From positions 216,279 through 280,278 of the forward strand of contig NW_019091506.1 of assembly GCF_001949145.1 (NCBI RefSeq): a stretch of DNA of 64,000 nucleotides. Direction: 5' to 3'. The notes under the pieces were generated by a model. That model was not told where the DNA came from and did no database searches. It saw nothing but the letters and a program-made list of their open reading frames with translations. The DNA comes from Acanthaster planci (lineage: Eukaryota > Echinodermata > Asteroidea > Valvatida > Acanthasteridae). The translations under genes and the position numbers were made by a program. This document shows, piece after piece, positions 46,602 to 60,200 of this stretch; the stretch's first letter is position 1; each line of letters opens with the position of its first letter.

Positions 46602-47900
46602 ATGAAGAAAGAAAGAATGCTCTCATTTAGTGACGGATTGATGCTCCACTGCCAAGAGATTTACCTCGTTGAAGTGTACTGCAATCTGTCACCGAATGAA
46701 ATGATTCTTACCAATGAACTAAAACGTTTATTATTATTTTGCTCAGTAACGTACAGCGAAAATGACTTCTATTCAGGGCACACCGATGTGCATTGTTGTC
46801 AGGAGCAGCTTTTCCTGTATTACAAAGACACAACCAGCACCATTCCTGCACATCCCTTGGATCCTTCTAGGAAGGTGAACATCAATAGGTTCTTTTTCCA
46901 TTTACAACTCACCCAGCGAGGCAAACAAGCAACCCATGAACCATTAACGTTACCCTGGGATGAACGGATATTAGACAAAGCAGGTTTAAAGAAGGTTGTT
47001 GACGATAACGAAGCAGAGACTGCGTTTTTATTCGACGGCTTAGATGAGATTCCACCTGAGGTTCTGAAATCTCCTGCTCCAGAAGACGGATATAGCATTC
47101 AGGACGTCATATATAACAGAGTCTTGAAAACAGTCACGTAAAAGTGACAACCAGACTGCACATGGCTGACTTTGTCCTCGTTCAAAACCAAACGTTCAAA
47201 GTTACAAGCGAATACATCTGGCGTATTTTGCTGAAAACGCCGGCTCAGCAGAAAGACTGATATCGACACTGAAATCCATTCAGTCACTGAAAACTATTTC
47301 CCAAATACCAATGGTGGTGCTCTTTATGTGCATAATTTGGGAAACCTTTCGAAATTGCCCGAAAGGCTGACAGCTCTAATTTACACGGAGTTTGCCGATG
47401 TTCTTGTCAGTCGACGATGCAATGAAAGTGACGATAAGAAGCAGTTAATGATATCGGTCCTATACAGGGAATAGGAAAAGGCGCTCTCAACGGGTCCTAA
47501 CGGCGAAAGGCTCATGTTCTCCCCTGAAGAATTTCCAGATATTAGTATCTTGAACGATGGATGTCGTTTGAGTTTTGTTCAACAGGAAAGTTTCACAAGT
47601 GGTTTAAGGTTGATGCAATTGGTTGCTTTCCTCCACAAGACTTTCCAAGTATACTGTGCGGGGTTCTACTTTGCTAATTCGCATCATGGAGAGCGACAGT
47701 TGTTCCTGAAAAGTTGGAGCAGATAAATGAAAGGAATGTTTCGCACTGGAATATCTGGTTCGGTTTACATGTGGCATGGCATCGAGGTCTGCAGCTCGAC
47801 TCATCTTGGAACACATTCAAACTCTGCACATCGAATCCGTGCTGTTTGTTGCTGTTCGAATCTGGTTGCATGATAGGTTTAGTGGATAAACTGTAACCAC
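46602..47900 (+). pseudogene. NACHT/NLR-type immune receptor relic
   Basis: The ORF 46602-47141 carries AFLFDGLDEIP (extended Walker B of NACHT ATPases) at about 47030. The frame then shifts to 47141-47260, with VTTRLH (sensor-1-like) and YIWRILLKTPAQQ. Further on, GNLSKLPERLTALIYTEF and, after another stop, RLMFSPEEFPDISIL and FLHKTFQVYCAGFYFA are the winged-helix/post-NACHT words of animal NLRs. I find no Walker A upstream. At least two breaks (frameshift near 47139, stop near 47472) make a working product unlikely unless the assembly is wrong. Echinoderms and amphioxus have large NLR families, so a dead copy is expected. Confidence 0.75.
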
Positions 47901-49399
47901 CAATCATGGTGGTGTGTGCAAAACAGAAAGACTTGAAAGCATCGGGACACTACTTGAAGTATGTTTCCCATTCACTTGATGACACATGTTCTTGTGCAGA
48001 CCGAAACAACAAAACTATTTGTTATATACCACAGTCATAAATACTGAATTTTCATTGATCACGATATGCTACGAACGCACATGTATCATTCACGCGCTGA
48101 GTTGAGCGCACTGGCGATGATGCCGGGCCACAAAAACATAATGGATCACGGTGATCTTTCACACAGTTCATGTGTCGCGTTTATACTGCGTCGTAATTGT
48201 GTAAGCTTGGGAACGAGGTGGACGGCTGCGGTGGTACCATGCGCCAGTTATTGTGGGAGATGTTCATTGTGTGTAGGGGGGGGGGGGAGAATGAAGCACT
48301 CTGTCTGTTCGCATGTGCTGCTCTCTTCTTCACTTTGACCATGACAGAAACCTAACTGCGGGTTATTAAGCTTCTGTTCGTGCACCCAGCTATGCTCGTG
48401 GAACACGAGTATGCTCTGATCACTGTTTCTGCTGCAATCGCCATTGCTGTTTATATAAAACGCTTACGCCAGTCTCTTCTCGTCTGCTCTTCAATATGTT
48501 TTTCAAAGGAATTTGGTGTAAATAACGTTTAGAAACTCAAAAGGTCGACACAAACCAAAGTCCTAGGTTTCTTTATAATAAACAAGTTAGAAATAAATCC
48601 TAGATTTCTCCCTAGGTCAACAAAGGACATCACAATCATTAATTTTCCTTCAACTTTAATATCTAAGTTTCTGATTAAATGTCTCAAATTTGTCAAAATG
48701 TTTTCATTTATCTTGCAATAAAATATGCATTTCTTGAGTGTTCAATGGTAGGCTTTGGGACGCTGGTAGCAAAAGACATACCGGGCATTTTTCAAGGTAT
48801 TGCGCGTGTTTAGCACTATGCACGCACAAAAATCGGGCGTGGGCCAAAATAACCTCTGGCTCTTTTAGGGTTAAATTGTTAGTGAATTAGGAAAGCACAT
48901 GTGGATGGTATCATGGAGCTATCAAACAGAGCCAACACGTTCTATTTAGAATTCGCCTATTTTATTATCGGGGACATTTGGGTTAAGAATATAAGAAGTG
49001 TTGACCCTTGTGAGCACACGTTCCCTCTTACTGTTCCTCCGTTATTCATCCTAATATAAACAAGGTTGATAAGCATTGTACTATTATGCACTGTGCAGAC
49101 AAGGCTTAGGATCAAGGGGTTGTGGGGAGAAAGCAAGAATCCATTGCTTGTAGATGAAAGTGGACTTCCAAGATCCGGACATCACGTCCTGTCTTGGATT
49201 GCGACGGGAAAGATGGCTGTGGTTTACATATGACCTTGACTGTGAAAAATCAAAGTACGGAATTTAAAGTTCACGAATTTTGAAAGACAATTTGACGTCA
49301 GTGCTACTTGCTGGAGAATTCCGCTTGAACACGCCTGTTCAACCATGCCCGTATATTCAAAATCAGTTTCCCCGGAAGACGTCCCGCCTGAGCTTACAA
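47901..49399. other. Intergenic; no gene recognised
   Basis: Includes a G-run at about 48277. No domain-bearing ORF, no RNA gene and no clear repeat ends. Confidence 0.5.
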
Positions 49400-49486
49400 T
49401 AGGCCTACGTAATATATCCACGAACATAACGTGCCATTTTGCAACAATGCATTATTTTACAAATAGTGTCTAAAATAGGGCATAAA

Positions 49487-49741
49487 AATATGTCGGAGGA
49501 AACGTGGCATATTTGGTCTTCCCGAAGGGCGATGCAGCATGTATACATTCACCTATATCAACTAGCATTTGATCTCAGAGTTGAACTTGAAGGACTACTG
49601 AGTAAAGGGCAAACTACTAAAACCGAATTAAAATGCCATGCACGTATTTCAGGATTCATACTAGAGATTTTATTTGACTTAAATACGAAAAAGTATAACC
49701 CAAGTTTGGGTTCAATGAAAATACTCTTCAGCGGAAGATAT
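49487..49741 (+). CDS. Unassigned 84-codon ORF, possible first exon
   Basis: From ATG 49487 the peptide starts MSEETWHIWSSRRAMQHVYI and continues as two predicted amphipathic helices (LYQLAFDLRVELEGLLS and ARISGFILEILFDLNTKK) to a stop at 49739. A TAGGCCTA motif, otherwise seen near gene starts, lies 80 bp upstream. I do not recognise the family. A possible GTATAA donor is inside (near 49692). It could be a chance ORF; no following exon was identified before LRRC74. Confidence 0.25.
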
Positions 49742-51363
49742 TAAAATGAACGCGATTCCATCCATCACCTCACTTCGGCCCGGCAACATGAACGTTATTT
49801 ACAGAGACGTGAATTCATGGTACATGTATCTATCGTAGATATAAAAATAAATATTAGCTTGTGGTTATAATACTCAAAGGATCCACTGTCAAAGCCGAAT
49901 GACATGTAGTAGGCCTTAGAGTTTGACCGGGGTTGAAAACAACTCTTTCAGGGATTTCAATTTTTCACCAAATAGACTGAGTGTTTATAATACTTTGTCA
50001 AAATTATGGTCAAAGATAATGTAAAACCTGAAATACTGCAGACATGTAAAAAAATCACATCCTTGATAACTGCACAGGCCTCAAAATATTTTCAATGGTA
50101 CCCTTTTGAGATGTTTCATATTTAAGAACCTCTTTTCAATTGATATTGTTAATACAGTTCGGTAATGTGCTTGTTTACTGATACAAAAAGTTATAGAAAC
50201 TATAGGAGCTGGAATACATTTATGTTTGTTTGCCTCACATACACTTGCGTAATCTAGTGTGCAAAATGCTTCAAAATAAATGTATGATAATTACTTTTTA
50301 AACCTTTCTGAGCTTATACGAGCCTCATATTTATGACGAGTTGAGTAACTGTATTATATGAGTTAAATATCAATTTTACATGCATGGAAATTTTGAGGAA
50401 AAGCCTGAGCTGAGTCTACAAACATTCAAGTTTGTAAATGCCTGCTTCTGTTACAGATTAGAAAACTATACCAGAGTATTATTCAATGTAAGGGTGTGTC
50501 CAGAACCAAATGGGGGGGTATTGCTTTGTTGTCGGAGGGAAAACCCCCAAATTTTGCAAACTGTCTTTATGTAACCTTTCTCAGAGGCGAGGCTGAATTA
50601 GGGGGCTTTTAACACACATTAAGATGGGAAGTGAAAACCCCCCCCACCCCAGATAGTTTGTATTGGGTGGGGTCATGTAATACTTTTCTGCACAAGAGAT
50701 CAGTATGTGTAGAATGCGAAGCTGTAATTTACATCTATAGTTAATGCGCTATGGTAAGGTAAATGTGAGTTTCTCGCTCCCATAACACAGCCAGTTTGTT
50801 TCATTTTTACAATTCTGATAGTCACTGCTCTGGGTAAATTTATATGAAACAGATATGGCAACATACCTCAGTAACAATCAATTACATCAATTTTTTTCAT
50901 TTGCAAGTTGAAACCTGTTCATGAAAGACTCCATTTCTGAAAGACTTTAATTGAAAGACGTTTGATCTATTCATAACAATTGGTAAGGATAAATAAATTA
51001 TTAATTTGATCATCCTGCTAAGTGGGCATAAAATATGTTCAATGGAGTCAGAACCAGCAAAAACAAACATTTGAATATTTTCTTCAGTACTGATGAGTTC
51101 TGTACAAACATTTACCATAAATGCATGTATTGCTCAGAATGCAAAGCATGTATGTGTGATTGCTGATAGCAAAAATATCAATTTTTAACCCCTTCAGTCT
51201 GATTTAAAGTATATTTATTGTGCTCAACCATGATTGAAGTTGTAAACACTGAATTCTTGTCTTACATACGATGTCAGTGCAAGGAAACACCCAACTTACA
51301 ATCTCTAAGACTTTCTTTTAATAGTAATAATTTTTCTATACTAATGTCACAATAATGTTGAAA
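49742..51363. other. Intergenic, downstream of LRRC74; no gene
   Basis: AT-rich. C- and G-runs at about 50513 and 50640. TTTATT at 51214-51219 and 51364-51369 (AATAAA on minus) are candidate LRRC74 poly(A) signals. Confidence 0.45.
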
Positions 51364-51669
51364 TTTATTGTCAAAGATCATAGATTGATTAAATGAGGGA
51401 AGACACGTTCTTCTACTTACAACAGAAACTGATATTCTTGGTTAATTTAGTAAGCATGTTCATAGTATGAAGTCATGTGAAACCTTTCTGTTGTGACCCT
51501 CGTGCTTCATCAAGCTCATCAACAAAAAACTTAATGATTAAAATCCTTATGTATATAAGCTACTATCACTTATTTGTACTAGTGTGTCCAAGGAGTATTT
51601 GCATTGCCTTATACTAACAGAGCAGTCAACGAATCAAAGTTGAAACTGCTCCTCTAAAGTACCTTACAA

Positions 51670-54213
51670 TCAAGATGGCAATGGACTGTGACCTCTACTC
51701 TTGGCACTTGCCCCACGAGACACTGGATCCATAGTCTTCATCAGGTACTTCTCCTCCTCTGTGTACATAGCTGCATCTGGCCGGAAGTCCACGGTGTAGT
51801 CCAGCGAGCGTATGGAGTCGGGCACAACATCTTCCCTCCGTCCCTCCTCATTCCACTGGTGCAGGTCGGGCCGCATGCTGTTACTGAGTTTCCTCTGGCG
51901 ACCCTCTGACATGTTTTGCGAGAGCGTGTCCACTTTGAGTGTCCCAAAGGCCTCGGCCACCGGCGCGTAGATGGCCGTGCGCCGCTTCTCATGGACCTTG
52001 GACATGCGCTGGCGGCGCTCCTCACGATTGCTCTCCACAAGTTCCTTGTGAGTCGATACTATCTCACTGTTTGGAGGTAGCAGTGGTTGCAGAATAGAGA
52101 ATGGGGGGGGGGTGTTTTAGGGGGAAGGGCGGGGATGGGAGTGCACACCAGTGGATGAGGTTGAATTGAATGTATTATCAAAGTGAGAGAGAAGTTGATG
52201 GTGGAAAATGGTGCAGAATGAGTTAAAAAGACAGGTGCCAACAGCAATTAACCAATACGGAGAGAGATGAAGGACATAATAGGAAACAATGTGATATAAG
52301 AATTACAGTAAATTTAAGGAGATGGTAAATGCAATTGCATGACAATGAAAAAGTTGAATGCCAGTTGGAAATGGGAAATTGACCCAAAACCATTCGGACA
52401 GAACACATGTAAAGTATGATAACAGCACAAAAAGGTGAGTTTACAAGTAAAAGTTTCAACAAGTTGAAAGACAAACGAAGATAATGACAGGAGTTGAAAT
52501 TGGGAGGAAAAAGAAACAAATTCATTTTATTAGATTAAAAAACACTCTCACGATTTTGCAAGATGACAAAGTAAATGCATGATCGACCCCCTATTAGGAA
52601 AGTGTATAGCCAAGTTAGAGTGATCCAAGACGATCTCAAACGAAAACCTAAGTCATGCTAAGCAGGCATCAAAGGTAGAAGACTATATGATCACTAAATT
52701 TTGAATACTTAGAAGATTAGGCAAATGGCAAACCTTTAGAAGCAAAAAAATATAAAAGCAAAACATTTAGAAAATACTAATAAATAATTCCTTACTCTGA
52801 AAAACACTTTTAAAGCAAATCTATTATAAACACAACACTTCAAAACTTAGGAATACAGACTTTGGTTTTATTTCAAGCATCAAGATCTATTTTCATGTAA
52901 TGCCTAAATGTTAAGAACAAAAACGAAACTGCTACAATCCTCTGCCTGACTAGAATATTCCTGAAAGAAAAGTTTGAGGAGATAAAGAGACCTAATGTTT
53001 TTATCCTAGCATAAAGCCACTTTCAAAAAGGTTCTACTAGAATCCAACTGTCCTGGCCTCACTAAATTCTGTGTTTTTAAACTTCACAATGTTACATACA
53101 ACATTCGAATTTGGGCACATAACAATGTACATACACACCTTCCTGTATGGCCTAAGATTGAAATCTATGGAGAAATATGCCGAGTGACATGAGCAGTTAC
53201 ATATGATATATGTACCATACACTTTGATTCCTAAGCATGACTAAACCACTGACGCATCGACTGTGCCTTAAAAAGTGCCAGACATGGATATTCCAGAATC
53301 CAAAGTCAATGTGATCCTGAGCATGTGGCAATCCTCTCACACTCTGCCTGGTATCTAGCCTGATTTGCCTCTATCGCTAGCCTGACTTTCCCTGCTCCTT
53401 AGCTAGGCAGTTCAAAACCTGTCATCTCTGCTATCCACCTGAATCATGCACAAGCACAGGACGTTAGTGTAAAACAAATAAGACATAATGTCGGGAAACT
53501 GAAAAAGATGCTCTCTGCCGTGAATTCTAGGGTCTTACCTGTAATCAATCTCCCCGTTACCATCACGGTCAAGTGTAGCAACCAGCCTGTCAATCTGTCT
53601 TGGTGTGAGTGGAATGTTGGATCCCTGGAAGGAGAAAAGAACATCACTCAAATTCTTTTTTAAACATTCAAAATTTTGGCTTGGTTACACAAAACCTGTG
53701 GCACAAGACTGGTTTGACATACGCTCCACTGCTGAAATGCCAGTAGCCAGTAAGGCATTAGTCTGCTGAATAACTTGGTGGCATACTGAGGGCCATTCAT
53801 GACAACCTGTGGCCCTTCTGGGATGGGGGGGGGACATACGCCTCATTACCATTAAGGGAAACAACCCCCTCCACAGACTAGCTAAACCATGAGTACTGGT
53901 TCCCTCCTGGTTCATACACTTGCCACATCAATCCTTCAATACCCAGATGAGTTTATTCACATACCAAGATACCGTTCTTGAACTCATCCCGTGTGACGGT
54001 CAGGCTATTGTCTTTATCATAGGCCTTGAACAAGTCCCATATCCTCAGGTTGTTCTTCTCAATGTGCTGCACCAGTAGCTTTAAGGGATCAGCCTCTTTC
54101 TCTGGGGGCTTCTCAAACTGTCCAATTGCACCCTTGAAGAAAACCAGGAAGTTGGTCCGGCCTTGTTTGATCTCCTCTAGAAGGTCGACAAAATCTTTGT
54201 TCACGACAATGTC
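51670..54213 (-). CDS. LRRC74A: LRRC74-like exons 11-13: EF-hand pair and tail
   Basis: Residues 429-671. EF loop 1 is DKDNSLTVTRDE (494-505) and loop 2 is DRDGNGEIDYSE (530-541). Both have acidic residues at loop positions 1, 3 and 12, so both should bind calcium. Loop 2 spans the exon 12/13 junction (AG|T, Ser), which confirms the splice. The tail is Arg/Lys-rich (VESNREERRQRMSKVHEKRR) and then a low-complexity end HSPLPS. Confidence 0.9.
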
Positions 54214-57200
54214 CTGTAAATGCCAACGCCAAAGTTTGCAAAGCTGTGTCATTGCATCAACAAGAGAACATTCAAACATGATCAGATAAAGAACTGGATC
54301 CACATGTCTTGGATTCAAAAGTTGATACAAACAAAAAGCTCATTAGCAAGAGCAGCAGACATTACCTACCCGTTTTGTTTACACAGGATACAGAACCTGT
54401 TACCTTACAGGGTCAGTGTCTGTAGTCAACTTCCAGACTTTAGTTGGGCAATCAAAAACTAATTAAGCTAATGTGGCAGCTAATTTCTAATGTAAACAAT
54501 CTGGCCTGATTCAATCAATTAACTCCAGGGGTCTATGGCCAGACAGGAGGTTCAAACTTTTATGTGTCTGCAGTCTTGCTGGCTAACTGGGGGCCTCCCA
54601 TTAATAAATGACAGGCTCTCTGCTGCCTACTAAAATGGGAAAGGGCCATAAAAACAGCTTCAGCCTGGTTGCAGCAACCATTCTGCTAGTGTGTTTTCAA
54701 TGGTAATCTGCCAAACACAAATACTTTGTACAAATAGGAAAAGGGGGGGGGGGTTTCCATTGTAACTGTTATGTAATGGATATTACCTGTTTATCCCTGA
54801 GTGCTCTTTGCAAACTAATCTGCCTTACAGCTTTTGTTTTTCCTGCTAGTAAATTGCTTCTAAGTATCATAATGATAATTTAACAGTGAGATGTTAATAA
54901 ATGAAATCTATATTAAAATACAAGAGAAAATTAAAGAAAGATTCTTTCACATCTGTGTCGTTCATACTTAAACTTTTCCTCCCGTGCACATTTAATGTTT
55001 GTGGAGCATATATCACAGATGGACAGATGGAGGTAAAACTCAGTATAGATAATCCATCAGATGTGCTTTTCTAAAGGTTATCTTTATACCAGTGCTGAAG
55101 GGCCCATCATCCTAAATGGTCAATGAAACAAAGTAATGTTACTTACAGTGAGATCTAACTCATCCAGCGCCGAGTTGGAATTGTTTTTGATGGCCATCAG
55201 TAGAGCCATAGCTCCCGCAGCAGTAATGGGATTCATTCCCAGCTGCACAAAAGTTTTTTTTCATTAATAACAAGAACTTATGTAGTATTCACAGAATAAT
55301 AGTCGTTGATGAAACTCTCAAATTGCAAGAAAGCTTGTACTACTAGATCAATACGGCAACCAGGCTCAGAAGCCATTAAGAGGCACCATGCATGCTCGGT
55401 TGCAGGTGATGCAAGCCAAAGGTATCTTTATCCAATCACGTGTGTCAATTTCACAATTCTCCATTTTGAAATATTTTCAACAGTGGGCTTACTTCAATAA
55501 AATCGAATTTGAATCTATTTGCCATGCATTCCTGAAAGGGCAGAAATATAGCGGATTATTTCAACAATTCTCCTGCCTAGGGACACAAACATCAGTATTC
55601 CCAAACAAGCTTATGACCGTATTTTGGAGACATCTTGCTTTAACAATTTTCTCTCAGGGTACTTTGAAGAAAAACAATTTAGACACACCACTCACCTTGA
55701 GTATCTGTAAAGAGTCATTGACTTCTATGCCTTTGGACAGGAGTAGAGCTCCTTCGTCTGCTATTCTGTTGTTGCTCAAATCCAACCACTGCAGTGTGCT
55801 GTTAAACTTAAGTGCTTCAGCCATGGCTAGAGATCCGTCATTGGCAAAGCCATTCCATGACACATCAAGCTTCTTGATGGATAGATTTTCCTGAAAATTT
55901 CAAAGTTTTTACTGATGCTGACAATGGAGAATGGAAGCTGACTCCTGATTTGAATAGCGTAACAAGAGAAATGGTGATATGTGCGCCTAAAACCTGATTC
56001 ATAGCTTCTCACAAGTAGGCAGTAAGGAAGCTATTCAAATATAACTGAATGCATCCAGTACATATATAAATCTAGAAGGATCAGTATCTGGTTTGATAAT
56101 GGGTACACTGGACTCTCCTTCAGCAAAATCCAAAGGCAAGCAGGAACTCTTCCACTTACTGCCATGCCTCTGCATATTGATATTGCACCATTCCTTCTGA
56201 GATGATTCCAGCTCAAGTTGAGTACACTTATGGATTCAGCGGCAGCTAAACGGAAAAAGGTACAAACAGGGTAAATGCAAGTTATGCATCAGTTAGTGGA
56301 ACAGAAAACAGTTGAACCTTCCCACTTTGAGATAGGAGGTTAAAGCAGAAAACAAGGCCGAGTAAATTCATTGGCAACAGGGGAAGAAATATTAACAGCA
56401 CTTTCTATCGGGGTCTGCTGTATTGACTGCCTCACATGCAAAATTCCACATTGTATGAAGCCACCAATGAAAAAAGGGGCATGATGATGAACATCAACAA
56501 ATGTTTGTATTTTTTTTACCCTAGGAAGCAACTGTTCTGTTTCCCACAGTGTAAAAATCTTTTGCCCAAGACTCATTTCAAAGGTACATCAGTTTAACAC
56601 TCGTATGTGAAGTCGCTGTATGAAAAATGAGATTTCTCAAAATACAAATAGCTTTTTATTGTCATTTACCTTTTGGTATTTACACGGAGCATTTATGTAT
56701 AACCAATGCACTGTGTGGATGACCGCTTTTCTGGCCCATTCATATTGATGGGGCTGTTATTGCTGGGTACAAAGGCTGTGGTCAGACGGCAGTCAATTAA
56801 AGTTAATCATTAACTCCATGACATGATTTACACCTCCGCCTGTTGAGTGTTTACTGTAGCCAACGGTGGTTCGTAAATATGCAAGGCATTCTTTATGTTC
56901 AGAATACTACACAAAGTGAATTGCAGACTTCCACTTTGAGTCTCTGATTAGTGTTTGCATAGCGAAATCAACTTGACTTTTTTAAGTGGTATGGATCAAT
57001 CAATATTGTTCATTTTAATACTGCATGCTCTGATAGATGTATAGAGGGCCAAAACAACTCTGTTCTGATGGTAAATATTACACCTAGTATCATAACAAAT
57101 GTGTGGAGTTTTATTTCAGTTTGATTACAATAAAAATACTGCAAGTTTTTTTTATTTATTCTTGTAAGAAATATTTTTGTAAGAAAAAAATTAATCCTTT

Positions 57201-60200
57201 CAATTTTATAAAAGCTACATATTACTCCCAATTTTTTTTACATTAATATACATAACTTCAAATATCAAAATACCTTGCCATGTTGGATCATGTTGGACTA
57301 ACAAAATGAATTAACCATCTCATTGTAATTTTCTAGCTCAAGGTGAAATGCAATGCTTTTGGCGGCCACAAATAAAGACTCAATAATGGACAAATGCTGC
57401 TTCATCTTGGTCTTACCAATGCCTTGGCCTAAGATCTCTCCACCAATCTCTGCAAACTCATTATGGCTCAGATCCAACTCCTTAAGTCTGTAGTTAATCT
57501 GTCAGGGAAAATGGAAAGGAAGAGAATCAGAAGCAAATATCTAAAAGTCCTTCTGTGTCAACTTCATCAGAAAAATGGTTGGCACTACAAGAAACCTATT
57601 CTGTTTTAACTTCATATGTAAATGACAAAATGACCATTCGGAATCCTAGTGCATAAATTATTTAGATCTTCTATCTCCTGGGTACATTATTCACATTTGA
57701 GTTTTTAAGGGGAGGATTTTTCTCTTCATGATTTTCTTAATGTCCTTTTCCAAGGTGTTTTGATTTTATACCTTCATAGCATCTGCAAATGGTTGGGCAT
57801 CACGATCCTTGAAGTCATTTCCTATACAGAAATAGAATCCATGAAAGTTGACAGTTAAATGTTTAAAGAATTTTTACAGCAGTTTACTGATAAGCATTTC
57901 AACTGTTAGTAGCTTTGGGCAGTCTTCCACACACACTGAACATGATTCCTGGTAGGTTGAGCCTCTAGGCATTAGAAAATTAAAATTGAATTAATGAAAA
58001 TTAAACATTACAAAATGTTACATTTCTTACCTGCAACACTGACTTTCCTGATGCTTGTGTTATCATTAAGCATCTCTCCTACGACCTTAGCCCCTTTCGA
58101 ACGCATCTTGTTTCCTGCCAAATTCTACAACGAAATTCATCAAACAGAATAGTAAAGCGTACATGTACACTGGAACGCAGAACTTATCAACGTAAACATT
58201 CTCTTCTCACCAAAAATCCTACAAAATTTCGGTAGATTGCTTGTGACTTACCAGATCACTGATATAGCAATTTTCTTTCATCATCTCGGCTATGTAGCCT
58301 GCCCCCTCACCTTCTATCCAATTGTCTTCAAGATCAAGGGTTAAAACTGATGTATTTGTCTAGTATTCAAAGAAAAATGAACAAAACTGTCGCTAAAACA
58401 AAAACAAACAAAAGAAATTAAATCACCCATACCTACTCAACTAAAGGCAATAAGCAGTGCTCTGAAAAAATATAAAAAGAAACCCTGATGCTGTAAAATG
58501 GTTAAACGTGTCAATGTAGATAGGGAACTATTATATTGTAAATCCAATGAAATCTGTTAACGTCTCTCACCAGGGTTATTTTATTTTAGAAGACAGCAGA
58601 ATCTCTTTGACAGGGATATCAACTTTTGACTACTTACAACCAGCGGGATAGCAATTGCTTTCGCCCCTAAGGGGCCGAGGCCATGGTGTTTCATGCTGAT
58701 CTTGTTGGTGGTTATGTGACGAAGGAAGTGAGACACTGGAACCACCCCTATCTCCTTGCAGGCCTGGGTGTAGGCCCGTCTCCCTGTGGCATCATAGGAT
58801 TCCTTGGAGTCTTCTGTTGACAGAGAAATAACCAGTGGAGAGCAACATTGACCGTAACTGTAATTAACGACTATTTAACAGATTCACTGATTCAGGGTAG
58901 AAACCACTTTTACATATCACACAGCTGGTATTTACTCTTTTCCACAAATTTATAGTTCATGAATCAAATTCAAAATATTTTTGTTGACAGAAAAAGCATG
59001 GCAAGTTGTATTATTATGCCAATAACACCCAAATATTCATAATTTGTTTTGAAAATGTGTAATAAAAGTGTTTTTCAATAAAACAAAAACATGTTTAAAT
59101 ACTAGCTTGTGGCAGTCATTGTTCAAGTGAAATTATACACATCTTACAATATTTTAACAGCTTTTAACAATATCCCACTGAACCAGAATTTGCATACTTC
59201 TGCCAGGAAAATAATATTCTCCTAGAGTCCAATGGAAACAGCATTATAAACCTTACTTTTTTGGCAGAACGGGCATGGAAAGCATTTCCCAGTTCAACTC
59301 ACATCCTTAACTAACCCAAATTAATTACTCTTTAAACAAGTACAACCAATGTATATTCTTCTTTCTTTACAATGTTTCATTAATTTCAAGCAACATTTTG
59401 GCACTTGACAAATACACTATTGATAAAGACATCCCGCTAGTCCCCAATTAGTTGGGACGGGCCCAACTATAGTTGGGGCAAGTGAGACTACTTCATAGGG
59501 GAATGTGTAAACATCAATTCATGAGTTGAAGCTTGGCCAGGTTCAGTCCTAGTCACAGAAGTAACAATACTTCAAAGATACTGCTGTAACCGTTCCCCAC
59601 TCTTGCATCAAGAATATGCTGTGTTTTGCACAAGTGTCATAAACCTCCAGTTCAGGGGACAATTCCATTTAAACTTTTCCTTTCTTTACGATTCAATACA
59701 GTTGGCTTTTAAAGTGTTTATCAGCTGCACTGATTTATGCATTGGCTGCCAAGATACAAGCCAAGTACTCCATTCATTCTGAGGAGCGTGCTCAAAGGGA
59801 ACCTGCTTTTTACCAGTTAATACATCAAGGATGCGACTTCAGGCTTCAAGGACCTACCTGTGCATTTGTAAAGGCCAACAATAGTCCCATGATACAAGAA
59901 AACCAGACTTGGCCAACAAATAGTCTTGGGGGTAAACAAGCTAGAAAGAGCACAATGTGCATGGTGGCCTGGTGTATCTTCCTGTACTTGTCTTACTGTG
60001 TCTGTGTCCTCTGAAACAATTTTCCTCTGTTCCGGATACATTTTTTTCAAAGGTTTATCAAGTAGACCTTGCATATTTCATTACACAGAAACAGGCAGTA
60101 AACCTAGCTTGAGGTTTCCAGAACATGATTAGCATTAACATGGAATAATTATATGGTAAACTGATCTAGGCATACAAAAGTTTCATCAAGGTTGAAGTGA

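Noticed and set aside
9780-54755. Poly-G/poly-C runs (about 9789, 17961, 34871, 42520, 48277, 54746) as regulatory G-quadruplexes
   Set aside because: They are scattered single mononucleotide runs, mostly in introns, without the repeated G-tract and loop pattern; likely ordinary slippage tracts.
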